Positions 1 through 7,800 of a stretch of DNA of 13,068 nucleotides are shown here, in pieces. A model generated the notes under the pieces. That model saw only the letters and a list, made by a program, of their open reading frames with translations, did not search any database and was not told the origin of the DNA. This stretch comes from Methanobacteriota archaeon (GTDB lineage Archaea > Halobacteriota > Methanosarcinia > Methanosarcinales > Methanoperedenaceae). Positions within the stretch are counted from its first letter, which is position 1; every line of letters begins with the position of its first letter. The stretch covers positions 1-13,068 of the forward strand of contig JAHIHJ010000129.1 in NCBI GenBank assembly GCA_018899795.1, read 5' to 3'. The position numbers were made by a program, and so were the translations under genes.

Positions 1-117
1 AGGCTCATAGATAAGGAATCCGGCTACTACTTCAATGTGGATGAAAAGATCAAAGTGCTTGAGTTTTTGCAGGAGGATATATTTGAAGATGAAAAAAGGA
101 AAAGTAACTCTGGATGA
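1..117 (+). CDS. 3' end of an unidentified protein gene (partial)
   Basis: An open frame runs from the first base to a TGA at 115-117 and gives the last 38 residues of a protein that starts outside the window. The visible part is hydrophilic and charged: a short segment RLIDKESGYYFNVDEKIKVL is followed by an acidic and then a lysine-rich tail. It would form a helix-rich C-terminus, but I recognise no family. It converges on the minus-strand DUF3307 gene, whose stop is 46 bases away. I see no oligo-T terminator in the gap. The call rests only on the open frame and coding-like composition. Confidence 0.5.
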   Translation, partial: RLIDKESGYYFNVDEKIKVLEFLQEDIFEDEKRKSNSG

Positions 118-163
118 GAAATGAAATTGCGTTACAAATCGTAAGCATCTAATTTACCATTTA

Positions 164-833
164 TCATATACCCATCAGCACCCCAGCAACCAGCCCCACT
201 ATCACCGCAATAACAAAACTCAGAAGCGTCCCTATCAGCACATATTCCCCGACTTTCCGAGATTCGCTGAACCTGAATATCGACTTTGCCGCAACCAGGA
301 AACCTATCGCTGCATACTGCTGAAGGAGAATAAAAGTAAGGATCAAAAAGCGCTCAAGCCACCCTATCCATGTCCCTGCTTTTTCAAGGCTCTTATCTTT
401 CTCTGCGCCTTCTTTTTCGCTGATATCCTTTCTCCATTTTTCAGTTATCCTGTTTATCAGCACACTGCTTGGCCATATTATGATAAGATAAGCCGCGGCG
501 ATGACCCAGAACTTTGTTCCTGGCAAAAAGAACTGCGAAATGTCCGAACTGGTCTGCAAAGAAGCTTTTGAGATCATTTTCATATCTTGATTTTATTCCA
601 TCAATTAGAATATGCGTGGCAGCGACCGCCGCAGGAAGCCAGAGCACCTCCCATAATCCTGAGAACAAATACGCGAGAACTCCTGCTATTGCGCCGTGTA
701 AATAGAGATGTTTAGAGCGCCAGCCATCCTTCCTCCTCATTTGCACCCACTTATCGCTCTGGAATACGAAATCAGTAAGCAGGTGAGCTATCACAAGTCG
801 AGCGAGCAATGAGATCTCTATTTGGGTGAACAT
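164..833 (-). pseudogene. DUF3307 family integral membrane protein, split by a +1 frameshift
   Basis: Two overlapping minus-strand frames, 833-441 and 583-164, together make one DUF3307 protein. The first frame carries the family N-terminus: RLVIAHLLTDFVFQSDKWV, then SKHLYLHG, HILIDGIK and FFADQFGHFAVL. The second carries the usual C-terminus: WIGWLERFLILTFILLQQ, then AIGFLVAAKSIFRF and a final glycine-rich membrane helix. The frames differ by +1. Deleting one base from the A5 run at 525-529 (T5 in the coding strand) joins them as FAVLLPGTKFWVIAAAYL, giving about 222 residues, close to the usual family length. DUF3307 proteins are multi-spanning membrane proteins of unknown function. The gene lies 28 bases downstream of SatD, and from memory these two families are often neighbours in bacteria. 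Its ATG sits in TATAATG, about 26 bases after a TATA-like ACTTATAAAT, so a leaderless mRNA is plausible. The frameshift may be a real mutation, a sequencing error in a homopolymer, or programmed slippage. I favour the first two. Confidence 0.8.
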
Positions 834-882
834 TATAATCTTCCAGCCTTATTTATCATATTTATAAGTCTCCAACTTTATA
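834..882 (-). promoter_or_regulatory. Putative promoter of the DUF3307 gene with imperfect dyad, overlapping the SatD 3' end
   Basis: On the minus strand the sequence reads TATAAAGTTGGAGACTTATA (882-863), then AATATGATAAATAAGG, and reaches ATG at 833. CTTATAAAT resembles an archaeal TATA box, and the ATG lies about 26 bases downstream, the usual distance to a transcription start. The block resembles the one before SatD: GACTTATAAAT is identical, and the next 29 bases match at 19 positions without gaps and end in TATAATG in both. It overlaps the last codons of SatD. That it is an active second promoter is inference. Confidence 0.4.
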
Positions 883-1521
883 TTTTATTGCAGCTTTATA
901 ACGCGATAAGAATTCCGAAACCGCGCGTGAACCGCATGTTTTTAGACGGTGGAACACTGCTGGCTGGCTGATCTTAAGTGTCCTGGCTATCTCTTCCTGG
1001 GTAGAGCCCGTTATCTGGTACATTATCGCCTCAGCCTGTTCTCTTGTCCATCGTTCGATCACGGCATCAAGGAGCGCGCATTCAGTCCTGAGTTCTTCGT
1101 TCAGTTCTTTCCACGGCGTCTTTACTATTAAGTTCTTCTCACTTTTTTTCATGCTGTCAAGTTCAATGCCTGAGTTCCTGAAAGCTTCACCATCGCCTTC
1201 CCCGACCCTGCGGGGGAGATAATCGATAGCCCCTAAACCAATGGCTATCCTTGCATCCAGGCGGGAGCTTTTCCCTTTGTACCTGGAAACAAGACATGAG
1301 CGGATGATAAGAGCAGCCTTCAGCGCCTCTTCAGGTCTTGATAATATCCCCTGAAAACTGTCCCCCCGAAATACCCAGAACTTTGATGCAGAAATATCAG
1401 GAGGAATGTTCTTGAATGAATCCTTAAGATGCAATAAAACTTCTTTGCGGTCTCTGGTCTTGAATCTGGAATAGCCCACCAGGTCCCCGGTCAGCACTGC
1501 GTATATTTTTTTATCGTTCAT
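862..1521 (-). CDS. SatD family protein
   Basis: The 219-residue protein matches the SatD family along its length. Signatures are AVLTGDLVGYSRF (8-20), WVFRGDSFQGIL (49-60), DARIAIGLG (89-97), GEGDGEAFRNSG (107-118), LDSMKK (121-126), RWTREQAEAI (157-166) and a C-terminal helix-turn-helix-like segment TQEEIARTLKISQPAVFHRL (174-193). SatD is named after a gene of the streptococcal secretion and acid tolerance (sat) locus, and its biochemistry is not established. The spacing of Asp13, the RGD54 turn and the RIAIGLG strand recalls the palm domain of class III nucleotidyl cyclases, which is my inference. No Shine-Dalgarno is seen before ATG 1521. A TATA-like CTTATAAAT lies about 35 bases upstream, giving a leader of roughly 10 bases. 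The gene precedes DUF3307 by 28 bases. The family is mainly bacterial as far as I know, so acquisition by transfer is possible. Confidence 0.85.
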   Translation of the reverse strand: MNDKKIYAVLTGDLVGYSRFKTRDRKEVLLHLKDSFKNIPPDISASKFWVFRGDSFQGILSRPEEALKAALIIRSCLVSRYKGKSSRLDARIAIGLGAIDYLPRRVGEGDGEAFRNSGIELDSMKKSEKNLIVKTPWKELNEELRTECALLDAVIERWTREQAEAIMYQITGSTQEEIARTLKISQPAVFHRLKTCGSRAVSEFLSRYKAAIKYKVGDL

Positions 1522-1532
1522 GGGGTATCATT

Positions 1533-1550
1533 ATAAGTTTATACACTTAT
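1533..1550. repeat. Inverted repeat ATAAGT-N6-ACTTAT upstream of SatD
   Basis: ATAAGT (1533-1538) and ACTTAT (1545-1550) are perfect inverted arms with a 6-base spacer. They lie between the proposed SatD TATA box and its start codon, around the expected transcription start. This arm pair and spacer recur at 1561-1580, which suggests an operator pair. The binding protein is unknown. SatD carries a helix-turn-helix-like segment, so autoregulation is possible but unproven. Confidence 0.45.
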
Positions 1551-1560
1551 TATTTAGATT

Positions 1561-1580
1561 TATAAGTCCTTGAACTTATA
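1561..1580 (-). promoter_or_regulatory. Putative SatD promoter/operator: TATAAGT-N6-ACTTATA dyad overlapping a TATA box
   Basis: TATAAGT (1561-1567) and ACTTATA (1574-1580) form a perfect 7-base inverted repeat with a 6-base spacer. It begins directly after the stop codon of the truncated RdgB gene. On the minus strand the second arm reads ACTTATAAAT, a reasonable archaeal TATA box for SatD. A dyad overlapping the TATA box would be a good site for a repressor. The regulator is not identified. Confidence 0.45.
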
Positions 1581-2057
1581 TTAACTTTGCGTCTCATTGT
1601 TCGTTTTCAACCACTGTGCAAACTTCAAAAGCGCCCCGTACCTGTGAGACAATTTGTTCTTCTCTTCCTCTCCCATTTCCCCGAACGTCCTCCCTCCCAC
1701 TGCAAATATCGGGTCATACCCAAATCCTGCGTTTCCCCTTCCCTCTATCGAAATTTCCCCATTCACTTCACCTGTGAAAACCCGCGCCTTCTCACCAGGC
1801 ACACAGTACCCGATAGCGCACCTGAACACTGCGCTCCTGTCTGTGTCCCCGTCCATTAGTTTCAGTATCCTGTCATTGCCAAGAGTATCAAAAACATAAG
1901 CCGAATAAGGACCAGGGAACCCACCCAGCGCCCCTATTAACAATCCCGAATCATCAACCATGACCTCACTGCCCAATTTGTCCGCAGCCCATTCAGCCCC
2001 GAAAGCTGCTATCTTTTCAAGCTCATCCTCCTCATGGAGGAACTTCCTTTTTTTTCT
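1581..2057 (-). pseudogene. Non-canonical purine NTP pyrophosphatase (RdgB/HAM1), N-terminally truncated
   Basis: The frame encodes the C-terminal two thirds of an RdgB/HAM1 XTP/dITP pyrophosphatase, the enzyme that removes deaminated purine nucleotides from the pool. It keeps EEDELEKIAAFGAEWAA, VMVDDSGLLIGALGGFPGPY, FGYDPIF, FGEMGEEEKNKLSHR and a normal C-terminus. The first 45 or so residues of the family are missing, including the TGNxxK segment that contacts the nucleotide. The open frame begins after a TAA at 2058-2060 with RKKRKFLH and reaches family-like sequence immediately. No ATG opens the conserved part; the first usable start is TTG at 1976, just before VDDSG. The bases upstream belong to a different gene, so the missing piece is not simply in another frame. 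ATGCATCAATAA at 2069-2058 might be the old start region after an internal deletion. I judge it inactive unless the N-terminus is supplied elsewhere. Confidence 0.78.
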
Positions 2058-2076
2058 TTATTGATGCATTACATAT

Positions 2077-2274
2077 CTATGATCTGAATCTATATTTTCT
2101 TACTTTGCTGCGCGCAAGCTCCTTTTTTATAGATTCCCTGTATCCGGGGCTAAGTTTCATCAGTATCAGCATTATCGGGTAGCGCATAACAAACATGAAA
2201 GAAACGAAACCTAAAGCAAAACCAATGATAAGGATCATTTTTGAAAAAAATGGCAGGCTTGAAATGTCGAGCAT
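2077..2274 (-). CDS. Small single-pass membrane protein of unknown function
   Basis: The 65-residue protein has a hydrophobic stretch at about 12-38 (MILIIGFALGFVSFMFVMRY and on) and ends in a strongly basic tail (KKELARSKVRKYRFRS). By the positive-inside rule the tail should be cytoplasmic. Its ATG is only 6 bases after the aspartate kinase stop codon, so the two are very probably co-transcribed. GGAG within the last kinase codons lies 14 bases before the ATG, rather far for a ribosome binding site. I do not recognise the family. Amino acid composition and tight spacing are the main reasons to treat it as real. Nothing visible ties it to aspartate metabolism. Confidence 0.6.
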   Translation of the reverse strand: MLDISSLPFFSKMILIIGFALGFVSFMFVMRYPIMLILMKLSPGYRESIKKELARSKVRKYRFRS

Positions 2275-2280
2275 ATAGCG

Positions 2281-3690
2281 CTACTTATCTCCTTCAAGCA
2301 CGAACTCCTTATGCAGCACCTGAACAGCTTTATTTGCGTCATTCCCGCTAACAACAAATGAAATGTTATGCTGGGACGAACCCTGGCTTATAATAATAAC
2401 ATTGACCCGTGCTTTCCCGAGTGCGCCAAAGACGCGTCCTGCCACTCCGGGCGTATTTGCCATTCCTGCGCCCACAACAGCCACCACACTGACATTACTG
2501 TCCTGGGTAACTTCCTTTATTATGCCATTCTTGAACTCATTCTTAATGCCTTTAACAGCTTTATCAAGATGACCTCCATCCACTACGATCGAGATGTTCG
2601 CCTCGGATGAGCCCTGGCTTATCATTATTATATTGACGCCAGCGTTCGCAAGCGTTGTGAAAACACGCGCAGCAACTCCAATAGTTCCAACCATCCCTGC
2701 ACCTGAGATGTTAATGAGCGCAACGTTCCTGATCACTGTCACAGCCTTCACAATATCTTTGCTCTGTTTGAGGTCCTGGACTATTATTGTTCCTGGAGAT
2801 GAGGGATCGAACGTGTTCTTGACGCGAACAGGTATGCCGTGCTTGATAGCAGGTTCGATCGTCCTGGGGTGAAGCACCTTGGCGCCGAAATATGAAAGTT
2901 CCATGGCTTCAATATACGATATGACAGGTATGGTGCGGGCTTCAGGGACTATCCTGGGGTCAGTGGTCAGTATGCCATGAACCTCTTTCCACAGCCATAT
3001 CTCATCAACCTTTAATGCAGCTCCGATTATCGAAGCTGAGAAGTCAGAGCCGCCGCGCCCCAGTGTGGTAATAATGCCAGCTTCGCTCTCCCCGATAAAC
3101 CCGGTTATCACAGGGATGCTGTCCTTCAACAGGGGTTCTATCCGTTCCTTGATAAGTGAATAGCTTTTTTCAAGTGGTCTTGCATTACAGTAATCATCAG
3201 TGGTGATAATTCCTGCTTCGCCGCCTGTAAATGACCTGGACTTTATCCCGAGTGAGTTGAGCGAACCGCAAATGATGGGAGCGGTCAGCCGCTCGCCATA
3301 AGATGAAATATAATCAATAGACCTCAACGTAAGCTCGCCAAGGTAGCATATACCGATAAGGGCTTTCTCCAGTTCCTCGATGCGCGAGTCAAGCTCTTTT
3401 GTTACGACCTCTACGATCCTGTTAGCCTTATTGCCTGTGATCGCTTCATGCGCAGCCTGATGGTGCTGTTTAGTCAGGTCGGCGATGAATTCCTTTATGA
3501 TCGAGGTTTTTCCGGTCTCAGAGGCTTCCTTTGCATTTTTCATGAGCGCATCCGTGACACCGTTCAGGGCTGATGTCACAAGCACAACCTCATTACCGCT
3601 GTCCCTGTGTTCTTTCGCAAGCTCTGCGACGTGCTTTATGCGTTTTCCGTCGCCGACAGAAGTCCCGCCGAATTTCATCACCAGTCTCAT
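2281..3690 (-). CDS. Aspartate kinase, monofunctional, two C-terminal ACT domains
   Basis: The 469-residue enzyme phosphorylates aspartate to 4-aspartyl phosphate, the first step towards lysine, threonine and methionine. The amino acid kinase domain is complete: [11 protein letters not shown] (5-15), SYGERLTAP (130-138), [20 protein letters not shown] (197-216), TTDPR (242-246) and [18 protein letters not shown] (264-281). The usual WTDVDG motif reads WKEVHG (234-239). Yeast Hom3 also has WKEV, so this is a family variant rather than damage. Two ACT domains follow, about 316-385 and 400-465, each with a GVxxRVF helix and an ISQGSS strand end. They normally form the allosteric site for end-product inhibition. 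There is no fused homoserine dehydrogenase. No Shine-Dalgarno precedes ATG 3690. It is divergent from the isomerase-like gene and leads into a 65-residue membrane protein. Confidence 0.95.
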   Translation of the reverse strand: MRLVMKFGGTSVGDGKRIKHVAELAKEHRDSGNEVVLVTSALNGVTDALMKNAKEASETGKTSIIKEFIADLTKQHHQAAHEAITGNKANRIVEVVTKELDSRIEELEKALIGICYLGELTLRSIDYISSYGERLTAPIICGSLNSLGIKSRSFTGGEAGIITTDDYCNARPLEKSYSLIKERIEPLLKDSIPVITGFIGESEAGIITTLGRGGSDFSASIIGAALKVDEIWLWKEVHGILTTDPRIVPEARTIPVISYIEAMELSYFGAKVLHPRTIEPAIKHGIPVRVKNTFDPSSPGTIIVQDLKQSKDIVKAVTVIRNVALINISGAGMVGTIGVAARVFTTLANAGVNIIMISQGSSEANISIVVDGGHLDKAVKGIKNEFKNGIIKEVTQDSNVSVVAVVGAGMANTPGVAGRVFGALGKARVNVIIISQGSSQHNISFVVSGNDANKAVQVLHKEFVLEGDK

Positions 3691-3737
3691 AGGGCTTTTT
3701 AATCGTTGGAAGTCCTATTAAAGATTTGCAAATAATC

Positions 3738-3747
3738 CTTATATAAT
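3738..3747. promoter_or_regulatory. Shared palindromic TATA box of two divergent genes
   Basis: CTTATATAAT lies between divergent aspartate kinase (start 3690, minus) and the isomerase-like gene (plus). Its TTATATAA core (3739-3746) is self-complementary and could serve either direction. On the plus strand its centre is about 25 bases before ATG 3767, the spacing for a leaderless archaeal mRNA. On the minus strand it predicts a start near 3716 and a leader of about 25 bases for aspartate kinase. CTATTAAAG at 3715-3723 is a weaker plus-strand alternative that would fit ATG 3746. Confidence 0.45.
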
Positions 3748-4528
3748 GAGAGTAAATAAGCACCCCATGGAAGTCAGTTTCTCATCCCTTGCACTTGTGA
3801 ACAATCCTTTTGACTGGGCATACGACCTTGAAGACCTTGGTTTTACAGGCTGGGAGGTAGTGAGCGAAGGTAAACAGCAGTTGAACGACTCTACATTATC
3901 TCAGATACAGAACATTGTAGAGACAACGAACCTTGTTCTAACACTGCATCTTCCCTTTTCAGACCTTAACCTCGGCAGCCTGAACCACCCAATATGGAGG
4001 GAGACCATAAGCCAGATGACACGATGCCTTGACAGAGCCTCGGATTTTGTGGAACTGGCAGTCGTACATCCCGGTCACCTCTCACCTCTTGGAATGCAGC
4101 TTCCTGAGATGGCATGGAGACAGAATATAGAAGGCTTAAGAGCAATATGCGATTTCGCATCCGAGCGCGGTATCAGGATAGGCGTTGAGAACATGGTGAA
4201 CATGCAGTTCATCCTTGGAAAACAGCCGGGTGAGATACTTGGGATGATAGAGTCGCTTGAGCGCGAGAACGTGGGTCTTACGCTGGATATCGGGCATGCC
4301 AATACCAACGGCATGGTAGATGAATTCCTTGAGGACTTAAGCAAGGTAATTCACGTACATCTTCACGACAACAAAGGTCGAAGCGACGAGCACCTTTCGC
4401 TCGGCAAAGGGACTATTAACTGGAAAAAGGTCATTAGAAAACTGGATGTATATAAAGGAAGGATTGTGACAGAGGCAAGGACTGTTGAAGAAGGCTCTGC
4501 AAGCCTGAAGCTGCTGAAAAGCCTTTAA
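3746..4528 (+). CDS. Sugar phosphate isomerase/epimerase-like TIM-barrel protein (xylose isomerase-like, PF01261 type)
   Basis: The 260-residue protein has the repeated beta-alpha pattern and metal-site residues of the AP endonuclease 2 / xylose isomerase-like TIM-barrel fold. These are LHLPFSD (67-73), VVHPGH (106-111), GVEN with Glu148, LTLDIGHA with Asp181 and His184, VHLHDN with His207 and Asp208, and VTEAR with Glu243. In this superfamily such residues hold divalent metals for sugar isomerisation, epimerisation or phosphodiester cleavage. The substrate cannot be told from sequence. Two starts are possible: ATG 3746 and ATG 3767. I prefer 3767 (MEVSFSSLAL), because family members start at about this point and a TATA box sits about 25 bases upstream. 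No Shine-Dalgarno is seen. The stop codon overlaps that of the convergent receiver gene. Confidence 0.85.
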   Translation: MRVNKHPMEVSFSSLALVNNPFDWAYDLEDLGFTGWEVVSEGKQQLNDSTLSQIQNIVETTNLVLTLHLPFSDLNLGSLNHPIWRETISQMTRCLDRASDFVELAVVHPGHLSPLGMQLPEMAWRQNIEGLRAICDFASERGIRIGVENMVNMQFILGKQPGEILGMIESLERENVGLTLDIGHANTNGMVDEFLEDLSKVIHVHLHDNKGRSDEHLSLGKGTINWKKVIRKLDVYKGRIVTEARTVEEGSASLKLLKSL

Positions 4529-4845
4529 AAATTACAGTATTTGTCAATTTTTTTAATAAAATCAAGTATATCCAGAGGTTTCGCGATATAATCATCAAAC
4601 CCTGCCGAAAGAAAACGTTCTTTATCGCCTTTCATTGCATATGAAGTCAGGGCGATAACAGGTAAGTTTTTATATTTTGCTTTAATTATTTTTGTAATTT
4701 CCACTCCATCCTGCCCGGGCAGCTCGATATCCATTATGATCAGGTCATAGACCTCTTTTCCTGTTTTTCTTATAGCTTCTTCCCCGTCTACCGCCTTATG
4801 AACATAAAACCCCTTCGATGCGAGTATCTCTATTACCAATTCCAT
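4525..4845 (-). CDS. Receiver domain lacking its N-terminus (degenerate response regulator)
   Basis: This 106-residue product is a CheY-like receiver without its first strand. It is 90 of 103 residues identical (hand count) to residues 14-116 of the intact receiver at 8225-8617. It keeps the phospho-acceptor Asp39 (LIIMDIELPG), Thr67 (ALTSYA) and Lys89 (IAKPLD). It lacks the MTKILVVEDNPLN segment with the Glu/Asp pair that binds the metal for phosphorylation. Its ATG overlaps the kinase stop codon as TAATG, and the same frame is closed by a TAA a few codons upstream. The kinase C-terminus is not receiver-like, so the missing strand is not hidden in another frame. A deletion from the kinase stop codon to receiver codon 14 explains the arrangement. 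Translational coupling to the kinase is likely. It may be a non-phosphorylatable adaptor or a decaying copy. The frame is intact, and the stop overlaps the convergent gene's stop. Confidence 0.7.
   Translation of the reverse strand: MELVIEILASKGFYVHKAVDGEEAIRKTGKEVYDLIIMDIELPGQDGVEITKIIKAKYKNLPVIALTSYAMKGDKERFLSAGFDDYIAKPLDILDFIKKIDKYCNF
4548..4554 (+). terminator. Oligo-T run after the isomerase-like gene
   Basis: A T7 run lies 20 bases after the plus-strand TAA at 4526-4528. Oligo-T tracts in the non-template strand are the usual archaeal termination signal. It sits inside the 3' end of the opposing receiver gene, so it could also be plain lysine or asparagine codon usage there. Confidence 0.3.
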
Positions 4846-7800
4846 TACTTTTTGAGCAACTCTTTTTTATTCGCCTCGATCGGCAGTGTGAAAGAAAATG
4901 TGCTCCCCTCGCCGTACCTGCTCTCTGCCGTTATTGTACCGCCATGCAGTTCTACCAGCTTCTTTGCAATGGCAAGACCCAGGCCTGAACCACCGTATTT
5001 TTTAGAGATGCCAGAATCAAGCTGCTCGAATGTGGAAAACAATTTCCCCAGATCTTCTTCCCTGATCCCGATGCCGGTGTCAGAGACAGAGAACTTCGCC
5101 GTATCCCCTTCCTTCTTCGCTGTTATGGTGATAATCCCTCCCTCCGGTTTGCTGAATTTCATCGCATTGCTCAGCAGGTTATAGAATATCTGCTTGAATC
5201 GCTGCTGGTCAGCCTCAATAATATCCAGTTGCGGGTCAAATTCTTTTTTCAGGACAACATTTCGGTTTGCCGCTTTCTCTTTTATGAGAATGAAAGTATC
5301 TTCAATGGTCGCAGGCACGGACATCTTCTCGAATACAAGCTCGATTTTTCCAGCTTCCACCTTGGAGAGATCGAGAATATCATTGATGAGTTTGAGCAAG
5401 AATTGGCTGCTTGTAATGACATTTTCCAAATAGTGCTCCTGTTTTTCATTCAGGGTTGTATTCATCTTCATCAGTTCTGAAAAGCCTATGATTGAGTTTA
5501 AAGGGGTGCGCAGTTCATGGCTCATATTGGCTAAAAACTCTGATTTTGCCTTGCTCGCCAGTGCCAGGCTCTCATTTTCAATTCGTATTTGTTCTGCTTT
5601 TTTTTGTTCGGTTATATCCTTTTCAGTAGAGACAAAATGTGTGATATTTCCCGACGTGTCTATTATCGGCATGATGGTGGTTTCCGTGTGGTACAATTCG
5701 CCATTTTTTTTCATATTAATAATCTCGCCACGGAAAATCCTGCCAGAAACAATGGTTTCATACAATTTGTTATAGAATTCTTTATCATGTTTACCCGATT
5801 TGAGTATATCTGGCTTTTTACCAATCACCTCTTTCTTTGAATGACCTGTAAGTTTCTCAAAAGCAGGGTTGACGTATTCGATAACGGAATTTTTATTGGT
5901 GATGATCACATTATCAGCGCTTTGCTCTACCGCACTTGAGAGTTTCTTGAGCGCCTCGACTGCCCGCTTGCGCTCTGTGATGTCCTGTGCCACATAGACC
6001 ATGCCCTGAAATTTACCATTATCATCGAGCATGACCGAACTCGAGAAAAGCATGTGTATTTTTCTGCCGTCTTTTGCCAGATAAGTTTTTTCGATATTAG
6101 CGTTAAAACCTTTTTCAATTAAATCATTATGAATTGACCCGTTAAATTGTATTTCCTTTTTATCTACAAATACAATCATGACAGGTTTACCGAGGAGTTC
6201 GTGTTCATTGTAGCCCAGAAGTTTACACAGGGCAGGGTTGACGGTTTGAATGATCCCATCTTGCGAAACCACAATAAGGGTATCAGTCATGGATCTTACG
6301 ATGTTGCCTGTATATTCTTTGGCTGTAATGATTTCATCTCGAGATTTACGCAAATCATCGGTCATCTTGTTGAAAGATATAGCGAGTGCCCCTATTTCAT
6401 CTTTTGATCTGATTTTTATTTTCGCATCTAAATTACCCATACCAATTTCATTAGCTTTATGGCTGAGATCTGTTAATGGTCTGGAGACAGAATAGGGAAT
6501 GTAGAGACCTATGCAGATAGCTATCAGAACAACAAGAAGTCCGCCGATAAGATTTCCCATAATCAAAGTGTTTACCTGATCCTTCCTTCTTCCTCCCTGA
6601 ATACTTGCCAGGAAATCCAGACCTGCTTTTTCGGTACTGGCATTTCCTTCCTGAATTACTCGAAATATTTCTCTCATTTCTGTTATTTTGATGGTTTTTT
6701 CTTGTGTGATCTCTGAAATCGCTTCCTCACTCTGGGTACGCATTTTCATATAATTGTCTAATTCAATCTTGTGATTTGTAAGTATTGATGAAATTTTTGC
6801 AATATCGCTTTGAGGTAAATCGAGTACTTTGATTATCACATTCATGCTGTCATATGTCATTAATATTTCATCATAATGCACTGTTCTTATTCCCTTGTCC
6901 TGGTAGAGAACTTCTTTTTCATGATGTCCAAGTTCAAAAAGAAGATATTCAAAACTGACTCTCAGTTGCGTATTTCCCACCATGATTATCTTGAATTGCT
7001 TGAATTTGTCGCCATATTTGGGATCAATAACAAGTTTTTTCAGATCATCCTCTCTCATAATCCATAAATTTCTGGAATATTTGGAATTGTGTGCAGATAA
7101 ACGGTCTAAATCGTTTTCATCTATCAAATCAACAAGAGGCATTGAATAATTTTTATATTCAGATAATATTGATAATATTTCGCTTTTAGCAGTTTCAGAA
7201 ATATCGGTAAGCCTGATAATGGCATCCATTTCAGCAACCACTGAGAGTACATCATCCAGATGTATTTGATCTTTGTATTGCCATACATATTCCTTTTCCT
7301 TGTATCCAAGCTGCCTGAACAGCGTAAGAACCTTTTTATTCTCCATTTTTTTACTTACAGGAGAATAAAAAGCAATATTTTTAGAGAAAGGCTCAAAATA
7401 AACAGGATCGGTAATAATAACCTTTAAATTATGTCTTGAATCAGCAATCTTTACTCCAATCTCATTTTGACGTGCAAGTGTATTTATTTTTAATTTATAA
7501 TACTTGTGATTTCTTTCAAAAACGTTTCTTAATTCTTCATGCTTACTTGAGATGACAGATATTATTTCCCTTTCCTCGTCAGTGCTTAACATTTCCCGCA
7601 GTTTGCTAATTGAAACCGAATTGTTATTATGAATTCGATAGAATTCCTGTGCTATCGCTTCCACTTCTGTGGCGTTTTCTTCGATTTCAAAGTATGCAGA
7701 GGCGGCTCGCCTTATATAGGCATCGGCATCCGTCTCTTCTAAATAAATATTTTTTGACAGGTCGTGCGCATATTCTTCAGTTAATGATTGCTCACTTGCT

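Noticed and set aside
441..583. Programmed +1 frameshifting to make full-length DUF3307
   Set aside because: A T5 run is present, but I see no rare codon, stop codon at the shift site or obvious stimulatory structure, and DUF3307 proteins are normally made from one frame. A mutation or sequencing indel is simpler.
2341..3100. WKEVHG in aspartate kinase as a damaged active site
   Set aside because: The yeast aspartate kinase Hom3 also has WKEV at this place and all other motifs are intact, so it is a normal variant.
4845..4870. Missing receiver N-terminus hidden in another frame at the kinase end (hybrid kinase with frameshift)
   Set aside because: The frame upstream of the receiver ATG is closed by a TAA within a few codons, and no reading of this stretch gives an ILVVEDN-like strand.
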